From Plantibacter sp. ME-Dv--P-122b (GTDB taxonomy: Bacteria > Actinomycetota > Actinomycetes > Actinomycetales > Microbacteriaceae), in NCBI RefSeq assembly GCF_030209375.1, contig NZ_JARVSC010000003.1, positions 558,001 to 622,000 of the forward strand: a stretch of DNA of 64,000 nucleotides, written 5' to 3'. Positions 56,801-64,000 of the stretch are shown here, in pieces; position 1 is the stretch's first letter, and each line of letters opens with the position of its first letter. A program made the translations under genes and the position numbers. The notes beneath the pieces were generated by a model that made no database searches, was not told where the DNA came from, and worked only from the letters and a program-made list of their open reading frames with translations.

Positions 56801-57721
56801 GCTCCGATCGTCGACGTCGACCTCGGCGGCGTCACGACGAGTGCGGTCCGTGTCGTGATGACGGCGTATGCGAACACGCACCTGGTCGTGTCTGAGGTCG
56901 AGATCTACGCGCTCGCGCCGTCGGTCGCGACCGAGGCCAGCCTCGCGGCGCTCCGGGTGAACGGCACGCCGATCGAGGGCTTCGAACCGGCGGTGCTCGA
57001 GTACGAGGTGCCGCTGGCGGGATCCGCCGATCCGGTGGTCGACGCCATCCCGGCCGACCGCGACGCGACGGTGACGATCGAGCCGCTCCAAGCGGCACCG
57101 GCGGCTGCGGCCCGTGCTGCAGCTGACGCGAGCGACGGCGTCGTCATCACGGTGACGGCGGCTGACGGTGTGACCACGCGGTCGACGACCATCACCTTCG
57201 CCCGGACGGCGGTCGCGACCGCGATGCTGTCGAGCGTGGCCCGCGAGGGCGTCCCGACGACCGCTGCGGTCGTGGTGGACCCGGAGGACGCGGCCGTGGT
57301 CTACGCGTGGCTGCTCGACGACGCGGTGGTTGACGGAGCCGACACGGCGACGTTCACGCCGCCCGTCGGCAGTGCGGGAGCCGCGCTCGCGGTGCGGGTG
57401 ACGGTCTCGGCGGAGGGCTTCGCGCCGGTCGCGACGACGTCCACGCCGGTGACGGTGCTCGCCGCCGCGGTGGACCCGGGGACCGATCCCGGCACCGACC
57501 CGGGGACGAACCCCGGCACCGGTCCCGGTACGGGCTCCGGCGGTGGCACGGCCGGCGGCGGTGACGGCACGAGCTCGCCCTCGGGCGGTTCGGCCACCGG
57601 CGCCGACTCGCTGTCCCGCACGGGTGTGGACGTGTCGAGCATCGGGCTCGTCGCGCTGCTGCTCGGCCTCGTCGGTTTCGCCTCGGTGCTGGTCGCGCGT
57701 CGCCGTCGCTCCGCCGCGTAG
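53813..57721 (+). CDS. cell-wall-anchored GH30 glycosidase, endo-beta-1,6-galactanase-like
   Basis: 1302 residues. Signal peptide about 1-42. GH30 barrel and sandwich about 45-560: GWGTSLVWFAN, ARYNIGGG, acid/base Glu244 in PFNEPNTNYWG, nucleophile Glu355 in WMSEVEGNWD; the pattern resembles subfamily 5. Then ricin-type lectin about 575-724 (with QSLEVGGQSTTTGAAVGVYQ), Ig-like repeats to about 885, an F5/8 C discoidin domain about 889-1031, two further beta domains, a PGTDPGT linker and LSRTG near 1266 with helix and RRRRSAA. It would degrade arabinogalactan side chains outside the cell. Substrate is inferred from family and GH35/ABC neighbours. Operators lie directly upstream. Confidence 0.88.
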   Translation: MTLPSPVRRRTIGATVAVALGIAAIAPALATVDAAPAAAAESTPLTITPNPAYQNEAFEGWGTSLVWFANATGDYPADVRQDLFDKVFGEDGLNLNIARYNIGGGNASDVPPYLRAGGAVDGWWNPDLAASDADGPITSDYADRDRYAAAWDADDPASYDFDADETQRWWLTALKDKITKWEAFSNSPPYFMTESGYASGNFNAADEQLKPESVDDFVAYLTTVVDHLEADTGIDFDTIDPFNEPNTNYWGTQIDAATGWPKGGRQEGAHIGPAMQDTVIKALAKRLAAEGTSTEAVIAAMDETNPGIFATNWNGWSQTAKDLVTQLNVHSYGQGGSVVARDIAKTAGKPLWMSEVEGNWDSSGKHNLTNIDNGIGMATHLIDDLRNLEPTAWVLWQPVEDLYNMEKVEKLNWGSVLIDFDCNAEGDSERRIADGDADPSCSVKTNAKYNTLRNFTHYVQPGDHLIPSTDAQTTTALRADGTGATLVHANPSTSARTITIDLSKFADIAAGATVTPVVTTESPADDVTANALVQGDAVSIDPVTKQATLTVPAKSVTTFLVDGATGVAADAAPFQDGHAYQLVGKQSAKAFTAAATTGTVPAGTITPRASDATTGAAQVWTAERLSGGGTNTDRYAIRSSSGALLSANSAGTSLVAATREQAGSDPSLQWIPTTTNGSEWSLVNVGTSQSLEVGGQSTTTGAAVGVYQSNNGANQTWSFVDTALTGVQPVTAQTVAGVAASLPTTVVPLYGAVQGAPVPVTWDTSAVDWNTPGTIVVNGSGTDGWGAAFTAQATVDIGGFTTTEPVSLTVAAGSPASAVIAAAPTTVPAQIGASTNRFDTAVTWDFSTLDDADLADTGVVQVRGAAASNDPAAAPIDALLSIIVTAPGERNIAPDATTVASATSTESGYPASNTKNGVRNDKGWSNWRSSNKPASDTLSYELGGEHTIEHVTFYAYKDGSTDSWPSALTVQFRDADGAWIDAPGGAVTVPVPTDGTAPIVDVDLGGVTTSAVRVVMTAYANTHLVVSEVEIYALAPSVATEASLAALRVNGTPIEGFEPAVLEYEVPLAGSADPVVDAIPADRDATVTIEPLQAAPAAAARAAADASDGVVITVTAADGVTTRSTTITFARTAVATAMLSSVAREGVPTTAAVVVDPEDAAVVYAWLLDDAVVDGADTATFTPPVGSAGAALAVRVTVSAEGFAPVATTSTPVTVLAAAVDPGTDPGTDPGTNPGTGPGTGSGGGTAGGGDGTSSPSGGSATGADSLSRTGVDVSSIGLVALLLGLVGFASVLVARRRRSAA

Positions 57722-57731
57722 GTCGCTCCTG

Positions 57732-57771
57732 ACGAACCCCGTCGCCCGTCGTCTCGGGTGGCGGGGTTCGT
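57732..57771 (+). terminator. terminator after GH30 gene
   Basis: 10-bp stem ACGAACCCCG/CGGGGTTCGT enclosing a 20-nt GC-rich loop, 10 bp after the stop. Confidence 0.7.
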
Positions 57772-57804
57772 CGCGTGCCGGCAGCCGCGCGGTTCCCGCG
57801 AAGG

Positions 57805-57863
57805 CACTTCGACAAGCTCCGCGACCGGAACGATTCCACGCTCCCTGAGCCTGTCGAAGGGCC
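57805..57863. repeat. two dispersed repeat copies in opposite orientation
   Basis: A diverged copy at 57805-57828 (minus) and a standard copy at 57841-57863 (plus), between the GH30 terminator and the ptsH terminator. Confidence 0.75.
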
Positions 57864-57869
57864 CACGAG

Positions 57870-57909
57870 GAAGCCCCACCGTCCGAGGTGACTCGGGCGG
57901 CGGGGCTTC
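57870..57909 (-). terminator. terminator after ptsH
   Basis: 18-bp stem with one mismatch and a G-T pair (57870-57887 with 57892-57909), GTGA loop, 14 bp after the ptsH stop. Confidence 0.8.
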
Positions 57910-57923
57910 GTGGCGCGGGGTGA

Positions 57924-58193
57924 CTACTCGGCGTCGAGGTCCGTCTCGAGGAGACCGGCGAGCTCGGCGAGTGCCTCGTCGGCGCCCTCGCCCTCAGCGC
58001 GGAGGGTGACGACGTCGCCGTTGGTGGCGCCGAGGCTCATGATCGTGAGGATGCTCGAGGCGTCGAGCGGGCCCGAGTCGCCCAGCTCGATCGTGACGGG
58101 CACCGGCTGGCGCTTGACCGTCTCGATGAAGAGCTTGGCGGGGCGGGCGTGCAGCCCGACGCGGCTGGCGATGGTGGCTTGGCGTTCGGCCAT
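57924..58193 (-). CDS. ptsH: phosphocarrier protein HPr
   Basis: 89 residues from the ATG at 58193. Active His15 in GLHARPAKL. Ser46/Ser47 in LDASSILTIMSLGA correspond to the regulatory site. It passes phosphate from enzyme I to the fructose EIIA domain encoded directly upstream. Enzyme I is not in the window. Confidence 0.95.
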   Translation of the reverse strand: MAERQATIASRVGLHARPAKLFIETVKRQPVPVTIELGDSGPLDASSILTIMSLGATNGDVVTLRAEGEGADEALAELAGLLETDLDAE

Positions 58194-58272
58194 GATGATG
58201 CTCCTTCTGCGGTTCGGTTGGTGCCGGCCAGACCAGTGGATCAGGTCAGGCTGTGGATCGGACGGGTATGGA

Positions 58273-60315
58273 TCAGACGGTCGCGGGCTCGGTGGCGACC
58301 GCGGGGGCTGCCGTGTCGGCACCCTCCACCGGACGACGACGGGCGAACCGCTTGAGGAGGACGACGGCAACGGCGGTGATGACCGTACCGACGAGGACCG
58401 AGAGGGCGAACATCCCGAAGTTGCCGATGGCGAAGAACACGAAGACGCCGCCGTGCGGTGCCTGCGAGGTGACGCCGGTCGCCATGACGAGCGCACCGGT
58501 GGCGGCACCACCGAGGATCGACGCCGGGATGACGCGGAACAGGTCCGCAGCGGCGAACGGGATCGCACCCTCGCTGATGAACGCGGCACCGAGCAGCCAG
58601 GCGGCCTTGCCGTTCTCCCGCTCGACCGCGGTGAACGAACGACGGCTGAGGACGGTCGAGGCGAGCGCCATCGCGAGCGGCGGCACCATGCCGGCGGCCA
58701 TCACGGCGGCCATGATCTGCCACGGTGCCTGGTTGGCGAGCGTTCCCGCACCGAGACCGGCGACGGCGAAGGAGTACGCGACCTTGTTGACGGGGCCACC
58801 GAGGTCGAACGCCATCATCGTGCCGAGGATCACGCCGAGCAGGATCGCGGAGACACCGGTGAGGCCGGAGAGCCAGGAGTTGAGACCACCCATGAGTGCG
58901 GCGATCGGGCCGCCGAGGACGAGGATCATGAGGCCGGACGCGACGATCGAGCCGATCAGCGGGATGATCACGACGGGCATCAGCCCACGCAGCCACCGCG
59001 GCACGTTCAGGCGACCGAGGCCGTACGCGACACCACCGGCGAGCAGACCACCGACGAGTCCGCCGAGGAAGCCGGCGCTCATGAGGAGGGCGACGGCACC
59101 GGCGACGAACCCGGGAGCGATGCCCGGTCGGTCGGCGATGGCGTAGGCGATGTAGCCGGCGAGGGCCGGGACGAGGAACGCCATCGAGGCGTTGCCGATG
59201 GAGAACGCGACCGCGCCGAGGTAGGCGCCGAGTCCGCCGGCCGGCAGGTTCACGAGGCTGTTCTCGACGATGATCTTGCCGGCGTTCTCGGTGATGTCGT
59301 AGCCACCGAGGAGGAAGCCGAGGGCGATGAGCAGACCGCCACCCGCGACGAACGGGATCATGTAGCTGACACCGGTGAGCAGCCAACGTTTGATCGACTG
59401 ACCGACGTTGGCGTCCTTCTTGTCCGACGTCGACGCGGAGGCGTCGCCGGCCGCCGCGGCGACCCGCGGGGCGTTCGGGTTCGAGATCGCGGCGACCGCG
59501 TCGTTGATGAGCTGCTCCGGGGCGTCGATGCCGCGCTTCACGGGAGCCTTGATGACCGGCTTGCCGGCGAAGCGGGTGACGTCGCGGACGTCCACGTCGA
59601 CGGCGAAGATGACCGCCTGTGCCTTCGCGACGACGTCGGCGGGCAGCGGAGTCGCACCGGAGGCACCCTGTGTCTCGACGTGCAGCTCGACACCGAGGCG
59701 CTTCGCGGTGGCGGCGAGCGAGTCGGCCGCCATGTAGGTGTGGGCGATGCCCGTGGCGCACGAGGTGACCGCGATGAGCACGGGCCGTGAGGCCTGATCG
59801 CCGGCCTCGACGGGAGCCGTCGCGGCGCGCTCGGCTGCAGGAGCCGACGCGGGCTTGGGCGCGTCGCTGAGTGCACCATCGACGAGGGCGACCACCGCGG
59901 CGGCGTCGGGCGCCTCACGCAGGGAGGTCACGAACTCGGGCTTGATGAGCGAGCGGGCGAGCTTCGACAGGAGCGCGAGGTGCGCCTGGTCGGCGCCGTC
60001 CGGGGCCGCGATGAAGAAGAGGAGGTCGGCCGGGCCGTCGTCGGAACCGAAGTCGACGAGTGGCGAGACGCGGGCCATCGCCAGCGTCGGCTCGGTGACG
60101 GCGGCCGAACGGCAGTGCGGGATCGCGATGCCGCCGGGGATGCCGGTGTCGGTCTTGCTCTCCCGCGCCCAGGCGTCGGCGAAGAGCGCCTCGGTGTCGG
60201 TGGCACGGCCGGCGCGGACGACGAGCTCGGCGAGCGCGCGGATGACACCCGCGCGATCGGTGCCGAGGTCGGCGTCGAGGGCGACGAGCCCTGGGGTGAT
60301 GAGTGGGGTGGACAT
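58273..60315 (-). CDS. fruA: fructose PTS permease EIIABC
   Basis: 680 residues from the ATG at 60315 with AAGGAG. Domains in order: EIIA about 1-150 (His67 in GGIAIPHCRS), Ala/Pro linker, EIIB about 178-275 (Cys187 in VTSCATGIAHTYMAA), EIIC from about 305 with about ten membrane segments (GVSYMIPFVAGGGLLIALGF). Imports fructose as fructose 1-phosphate, the substrate of the upstream fruK. Confidence 0.95.
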   Translation of the reverse strand: MSTPLITPGLVALDADLGTDRAGVIRALAELVVRAGRATDTEALFADAWARESKTDTGIPGGIAIPHCRSAAVTEPTLAMARVSPLVDFGSDDGPADLLFFIAAPDGADQAHLALLSKLARSLIKPEFVTSLREAPDAAAVVALVDGALSDAPKPASAPAAERAATAPVEAGDQASRPVLIAVTSCATGIAHTYMAADSLAATAKRLGVELHVETQGASGATPLPADVVAKAQAVIFAVDVDVRDVTRFAGKPVIKAPVKRGIDAPEQLINDAVAAISNPNAPRVAAAAGDASASTSDKKDANVGQSIKRWLLTGVSYMIPFVAGGGLLIALGFLLGGYDITENAGKIIVENSLVNLPAGGLGAYLGAVAFSIGNASMAFLVPALAGYIAYAIADRPGIAPGFVAGAVALLMSAGFLGGLVGGLLAGGVAYGLGRLNVPRWLRGLMPVVIIPLIGSIVASGLMILVLGGPIAALMGGLNSWLSGLTGVSAILLGVILGTMMAFDLGGPVNKVAYSFAVAGLGAGTLANQAPWQIMAAVMAAGMVPPLAMALASTVLSRRSFTAVERENGKAAWLLGAAFISEGAIPFAAADLFRVIPASILGGAATGALVMATGVTSQAPHGGVFVFFAIGNFGMFALSVLVGTVITAVAVVLLKRFARRRPVEGADTAAPAVATEPATV

Positions 60316-60363
60316 CTGGGTTCTCCTTCGAAACGGATGCTGGTGCTTCGGGTGGTCGGGGCG

Positions 60364-60388
60364 GCCCTTCGACAAGCTCAGGGACCGG
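60364..60388 (-). repeat. dispersed repeat copy between fruK and fruA
   Basis: Full 25-bp copy (CAAGCTC variant) inside the operon, between the fruK stop and the fruA ribosome-binding site. Confidence 0.85.
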
Positions 60389-60393
60389 GGTGG

Positions 60394-61395
60394 TCAGGGG
60401 GCGGATGGGATCCGCTGCGGGAGCTGGACGACGTCGATGGCGGCGGCGTCCGTCCCGGTGAGCGCCGGCACGTCGCTGCCGGGGAGCGCCGCGGCTGCGG
60501 CTCCGTGGGCGACGGCCTGCGCGAGGCGAGCTGCGGGTGCGAGACCTGCGGTTCGGGCGATCAGGTAGCCGGCGAGGGAGGAGTCCCCCGCGCCGACGGT
60601 GCTGCGCGCGACGATCTTCGGGGCCCGGGCCGACCAGGCGGTGTCGCCCTCCACGAGGACGGCTCCTCGGGAGCCGAGCGTGACGAGGACGGCGGCGACC
60701 GGACCGGGTCGGTCCGTGGTGCCGATGAGCGTGGCGGCGACGGACGCGGCGAGCGCCGGGTCCGCCTCGATCTCGTCGCCGGACGCGGTGCCGGTGAGTT
60801 CGGCGAGTTCGGCACCGTTCGGCTTGATGAGGTCGACGCGTTCCCCGGTGGCGGCGAAGGTGTCGAGGAGGGCGGCGAGCGGCTCCCCCGAGCTGTCGAC
60901 GGCGACGAGCGGGCGGTCGCCGTCGGTGAGGGCGCGAGCGGCCCGGACGATCCGTGCGTAGAAGTCGGCGGGGAGACCGGGTGGCAGCGAACCGGCGATG
61001 ACGAGCCATTCGGCACTCGCGGCGGCACGGGCGGTCGCGTCGACGAGGCGTGCCGCGTCGTCCTCGGTGAGGAGCGGACCCGGCTCGTTGATCTTGGTGG
61101 TGGTGCCGTCGGGCTCGGTGAGCGTGATGTTGCGACGCACGGGCTGCCCGGTCGGGACGGCGAGGACGTCGATGCCCTGCGCGCGGAGCGACTCGATCAT
61201 CGGGTCGGTCGATTCGCCGGGGAGGACGGCGATGGTCGCCAGCTCGGCGGCGGCGATGGCCCGCGAGACGTTGACGCCCTTGCCGCCCGGCTGCTCCCGG
61301 CTGGCGAGGGCGCGGAGGACCTCGCCGCGCTCGACGACACCGGGGAGCTCCACCGTGTGGTCGAGCGAGGGGTTGGCGGTCAGGGTGATGATCAT
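60394..61395 (-). CDS. fruK: 1-phosphofructokinase
   Basis: 333 residues. PfkB family: TANPSLDHTVELPG start, QPGGKGVNVSRAIA and STVGAGDSSLAGYLIA with the catalytic Asp. Converts fructose 1-phosphate to fructose 1,6-bisphosphate. Start overlaps the fruR stop by 4 bp. Confidence 0.95.
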   Translation of the reverse strand: MIITLTANPSLDHTVELPGVVERGEVLRALASREQPGGKGVNVSRAIAAAELATIAVLPGESTDPMIESLRAQGIDVLAVPTGQPVRRNITLTEPDGTTTKINEPGPLLTEDDAARLVDATARAAASAEWLVIAGSLPPGLPADFYARIVRAARALTDGDRPLVAVDSSGEPLAALLDTFAATGERVDLIKPNGAELAELTGTASGDEIEADPALAASVAATLIGTTDRPGPVAAVLVTLGSRGAVLVEGDTAWSARAPKIVARSTVGAGDSSLAGYLIARTAGLAPAARLAQAVAHGAAAAALPGSDVPALTGTDAAAIDVVQLPQRIPSAP

Positions 61396-62180
61396 GCGAC
61401 GACCACCTCGACACCCGCAGCCTCGAGGGCGTCCCCGAGGGTCGTCGGAACGACCTCGTCGGTGATGACGGTGTCGATCTCGTCGAGGGCGGCGAAGCGG
61501 ATGAGCGCTTCCTCACCGAGCTTGGCGGCGTCGGCGAGGACGACGGCCCGGCGCGACCCACGGACGATCGCCGACTTCACGGCGCCCTCGAGTTCGTCGG
61601 GCGTGCTGAGGCCGAAGTCGGCGCTGACCCCGTTGGCGCCGACGAAGGCGATGTCGGGGCGGAACCGGCCGAGCTCGTCGACGGTCGTGCTGCCGACGGC
61701 CGCACTCGTGATGCCACGGACGCGGCCACCGAGGAGGTGCAGTTCGACGTGGTCGCAGTGGTGGAGCGTCGCGGCGATCGGGACGGAGTTGGTGATGACC
61801 GTGAGCGTCTGTCCGGCGGTGGCCGGGCGCCAGGTGACGAGCAGGTCGGCGAGGTGGGCCGTGGTCGTCCCGGCGTCGATGACGATCGAGCCGCTGAACG
61901 TCGCCGGGATGAGCCGGAGGGCCGCACGGGCGATCGTGGCCTTCGCGTCGCTCCGCTGGCCCTGGCGATCGGCGAGGCTGGCCTCCGCGACGGAAGCACG
62001 TGCTGCGGAGACGGCACCGCCGTGGACGCGGCGCAGGACACCGGAGGTCTCGAGCTGGTCGAGGTCGCGGCGGATCGTCTCAGCGGTGACGCCCAGTTCG
62101 CGGGAGACGTCGGCGACGGAGACCCGTCCGCTCGTCTTCACCCGGCTGGTGATGTGCTCGTGCCGCTCCGTCGCGTACAT
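61392..62180 (-). CDS. fruR: DeoR-family regulator of the fructose operon
   Basis: 262 residues from the ATG at 62180 (AAGGACG precedes). HTH: GRVSVADVSRELGVTAETIRRDL, then HGGAV. The sugar-phosphate domain has IDAGTTTAHLADL and FVGANGVSADFGLSTPD. First gene of fruR-fruK-fruA-ptsH, so it very likely controls this operon in response to fructose 1-phosphate. Confidence 0.92.
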   Translation of the reverse strand: MYATERHEHITSRVKTSGRVSVADVSRELGVTAETIRRDLDQLETSGVLRRVHGGAVSAARASVAEASLADRQGQRSDAKATIARAALRLIPATFSGSIVIDAGTTTAHLADLLVTWRPATAGQTLTVITNSVPIAATLHHCDHVELHLLGGRVRGITSAAVGSTTVDELGRFRPDIAFVGANGVSADFGLSTPDELEGAVKSAIVRGSRRAVVLADAAKLGEEALIRFAALDEIDTVITDEVVPTTLGDALEAAGVEVVVA

Positions 62181-62240
62181 GCGTCGTCCTTGACCTTCGT
62201 TTCCGGTGTTGCAGGCTTGCAGTGCGAAGAAAGTATCACA

Positions 62241-62260
62241 CAAACACAGAGAAACACAGA
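62241..62260 (-). promoter_or_regulatory. candidate FruR operator, 10-bp tandem repeat
   Basis: AAACACAG occurs at 62242-62249 and 62252-62259, exactly one helical turn apart, about 60 bp upstream of fruR. On the minus strand this reads as tandem CTGTGTTT. DeoR proteins commonly bind such direct repeats. Confidence 0.5.
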
Positions 62261-62272
62261 TCCAGTTCTCCG

Positions 62273-62357
62273 CCGGACCCTGAGCCTGTCGAAGGGCAGC
62301 AACCACCCCCGGTCCCTGAGCCTGTCGAAGGGCGCACTCCGACAAGCTCAGTGACCG
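62273..62357. repeat. three dispersed repeat copies
   Basis: Plus-orientation copies at 62273-62297 and 62309-62333 and a shortened minus-orientation copy at 62335-62357, between the fruR promoter and the HTTM gene terminator. Confidence 0.8.
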
Positions 62358-62415
62358 ATCGAGTAGGACGGTCGGCAGCGGGTCAGGGCGCGAGGGACGG
62401 GACCGGCAAAGGGGT

Positions 62416-62476
62416 GGCGGTCGGCGCAACCGTGGCGCCGACCGCCGATTCGTCTCGCACCCGAACGTGCGAGACG
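62416..62476 (-). terminator. double terminator hairpin after HTTM gene
   Basis: A 12-bp perfect stem (62416-62427 with 62435-62446) and a 10-bp stem (62451-62460 with 62467-62476, loop CCGAAC), both just beyond the stop of the HTTM gene. Confidence 0.8.
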
Positions 62477-62483
62477 GCTGTGG

Positions 62484-63509
62484 TCACGACGGCGAACCGG
62501 CCGACGTCGTGACGGGTCTCTCCGTCGCCTGGCGCTCCGGCAGCAGCTGGCGGAGCACTCCCCCGGCGTGCGCCGCCCACCGACCGACGGCGACCCAACT
62601 GCGGTCGCGGACGAACAGCAGGTCGAGCGCGATCATCGCGAGCGAGAACGGCCACAGGCCGAGGAACAGACCGATCCCGAGGTGCATGAGGATCGTGAAA
62701 CCGAGCGCGAGGATCCGCGTCGGCCGCCACAGGATGAGCACCGGGAACAGCAGCTGCACCCAGACCGACAGGAACGTGGCGACCCAGACGAACGGGCCGA
62801 CCTGCCAGGCGAGGTCGCTCAGCACGGGGAAGGGTCGGAACACGTCGAGGACGAGGGAGTAGTAGAACGCCGTGCCCTCGCGCCACTCGGGACCCATCAG
62901 CTTGTAGATACCGGAGTTCACGTAGACGAGCATGATCTGGTACGCGCAGAGCAGGACCGCCGTGTTGTTGGCGGCGTTCGCGAGCCACGCCGGGATCGCG
63001 AGTCGACCGCGCAGGATCGGCCGCGGCGCTCGACCCCGCCGCTTGGCGAGCCACGCGTCGACCGACCAGTGACGCGACAGGTCCGCGAACACCAGGAACA
63101 GCAGCGTGATGCGGAGGATCGTGTCGCCGCCGTTGGTCAGCACCGTGCTGTTGGTCGCGAGCCCCACCCAGAACACGAGCAGGACGGGTGTGACGAACCG
63201 GGTCTGCCAGCCGACGAGGAACAGCAGCCCGAGCACGATGAGCACCCCGTAGGCGAGGTCGAAGACGAAGGCGCTGTCCTTCGTGAAGACGACCTCGAAC
63301 AGCGGGAACCACGCGCGGCGGTTCGCCTCGGGGTCGACCCACTTCGACGCGACGCCCCAGAGGTAGTGGCGGTCGGCGAGGCTCGTGACGAGGAAGCTGA
63401 CGATCGCGACACCGTAGAGGATCCGCAGGGCGGAGAGGCTGTAGCCGGCGTGCTTGGCACCCGTCACCCAGCCGGCGAAACGGTCGAACCACGCGCGGAC
63501 GGCGTTCAT
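62484..63509 (-). CDS. HTTM domain membrane protein (vitamin K-dependent carboxylase-like)
   Basis: 341 residues from the ATG at 63509. Four or more N-terminal and further C-terminal helices. Conserved pieces LRILYGVAIVSFLVTSL, YQIMLVYVNSGIYKLMGPEWREGTAFYYSL and LFPVLILWRPTRILALGFTILMHLGIGLFLGL match the HTTM domain. In animals the domain belongs to gamma-glutamyl carboxylase; the bacterial activity is unknown. Overlaps the DUF5819-like gene by 4 bp. Confidence 0.85.
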   Translation of the reverse strand: MNAVRAWFDRFAGWVTGAKHAGYSLSALRILYGVAIVSFLVTSLADRHYLWGVASKWVDPEANRRAWFPLFEVVFTKDSAFVFDLAYGVLIVLGLLFLVGWQTRFVTPVLLVFWVGLATNSTVLTNGGDTILRITLLFLVFADLSRHWSVDAWLAKRRGRAPRPILRGRLAIPAWLANAANNTAVLLCAYQIMLVYVNSGIYKLMGPEWREGTAFYYSLVLDVFRPFPVLSDLAWQVGPFVWVATFLSVWVQLLFPVLILWRPTRILALGFTILMHLGIGLFLGLWPFSLAMIALDLLFVRDRSWVAVGRWAAHAGGVLRQLLPERQATERPVTTSAGSPS

Positions 63510-64000
63510 CGTGCACCTCCGTAGCGGGTGACGACATCGCGGTAGACGGCGAGGGTCTCCGGGTCGATGACGTCGTCGACGTGCCGCCAGCCGAAGGTGA
63601 CGGCGGTGTCGTCGAACTGCTGCTCCTCGGAGAAGCGGTTCTCGAAGTCGTTCGGGCGGGTGCGGTCGATCCGCCACCGGACACGCTCGACGTCCTGGTC
63701 GAAGTACGCCGTGGAGAACGCTGTCGCGTACTCCTTGAGCATGTAGTCGTAGCGGAGGAACCGGACGATGTCGCCCTGCCCTGAGCCCGGCGTCGTGCTG
63801 GCGGCGTCGAGGTCGGCGATGAGCGACTCGGCCGACTGGGCGCGATACCCGCCACCGTCGGCCCGCTGGATGAAGGTGTCGCGGACGATCTCGCGCTGCT
63901 GGGCGTCGAGCGCGAGGTAGCGGGTGTTGTAGGCGAGCATCGCGTTCCACGAGGACTTCTGGATCCGCGACGGCTCGGCGTGGCCGGGGACCGCCTGCTG
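63506..64000 (-). CDS. DUF5819-like protein, 5' end beyond the window
   Basis: At least 164 residues; the frame is open to the window edge, reading AEPSRIQKSSWNAMLAYNTRYLAL across the apparent internal Met. The sequence has WNAM, then GDIVRFLRYDYMLKEYATAFSTAYFDQDVERVRWRI and FGWRHVDDVIDPE. This resembles DUF5819, which is found fused or next to HTTM proteins in actinobacteria. Function unknown. The missing N-terminus probably holds a membrane anchor. Confidence 0.7.
   Translation of the reverse strand, partial: QQAVPGHAEPSRIQKSSWNAMLAYNTRYLALDAQQREIVRDTFIQRADGGGYRAQSAESLIADLDAASTTPGSGQGDIVRFLRYDYMLKEYATAFSTAYFDQDVERVRWRIDRTRPNDFENRFSEEQQFDDTAVTFGWRHVDDVIDPETLAVYRDVVTRYGGAR

Overview
The window is high-GC actinobacterial DNA. 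Gene content and order fit a plant- or soil-associated Microbacteriaceae (the Plantibacter/Curtobacterium/Clavibacter group); I cannot name the genus from sequence alone. Supporting points are the Tad-type set (TadA ATPase, F protein, DUF4244 pilin, TadE, Rv3654c-like), a 6C sRNA, Asp kinase with an internal beta-subunit start, class-E-like sorting signals, and the backbone order holB-topA-tad-6C-acs-RidA-PBP/metallophosphoesterase-asd-lysC-recR-dnaX, which parallels the Rv3644c-Rv3721c order of Mycobacterium tuberculosis.

Layout. (1) 1-3.2 kb: visibly lower-GC DNA with a SIR2-like protein and a DUF2971 protein, ending at the 3' end of tRNA-Thr(CGT); probably an accessory or defence island. 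(2) 3.2-10.3 kb: minus-strand run topA-tmk-holB-secreted peptidase-tetR. (3) 10.3-14.9 kb: Tad pilus cluster interrupted by an oppositely oriented padR plus membrane-protein pair. (4) 15-19.5 kb: nucleoside salvage (lacI, nucleoside hydrolase, MFS transporter, ribokinase) with twin operators. (5) 19.5-31.5 kb: satD pair, 6C sRNA, acs, an AbiEi/DUF559-type gene between two identical 53-bp palindromic repeats, RidA, DUF4177, two tandem class A PBPs, a metallophosphoesterase and tRNA-Pro(CGG). (6) 31.6-47 kb: two paralogous surface proteins, DUF4012, VanZ, ugd, tdk, mqo, an SGNH hydrolase, asd, lysC, a GNAT protein, recR and dnaX. (7) 47-57.9 kb: a galactan-type polysaccharide utilisation locus: GH35 beta-galactosidase, solute-binding protein, two permeases, a LacI regulator and a cell-wall-anchored 1302-residue GH30 enzyme. 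Four copies of a TGTTNACGTNAACA palindrome sit in the two control regions. (8) 57.9-62.2 kb: fructose PTS (fruR-fruK-fruA-ptsH). (9) 62.5-64 kb: HTTM membrane protein and a DUF5819-like protein cut by the window end.

How parts work together. In the GH30/GH35 locus the large enzyme would cut a beta-1,6-linked galactan outside the cell. The ABC importer (no ATPase gene here) would take up oligomers, the internal GH35 would release galactose, and the LacI protein would control both divergent units. In the nucleoside cluster, uptake, N-glycosidic hydrolysis and ribose phosphorylation form a complete short route.

The most striking non-gene signal is a dispersed family of about 25 bp (core CCCTGAGCCTGTCGAAGGG). 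I count 18 full or partial copies between 31 and 63 kb and none by eye in the first 31 kb. Several are paired as inverted hairpins, several are followed by small tandem expansions, and three lie inside dnaX, where they encode Pro-Val-Pro-Glu-Pro-Val-Glu-Gly peptides.
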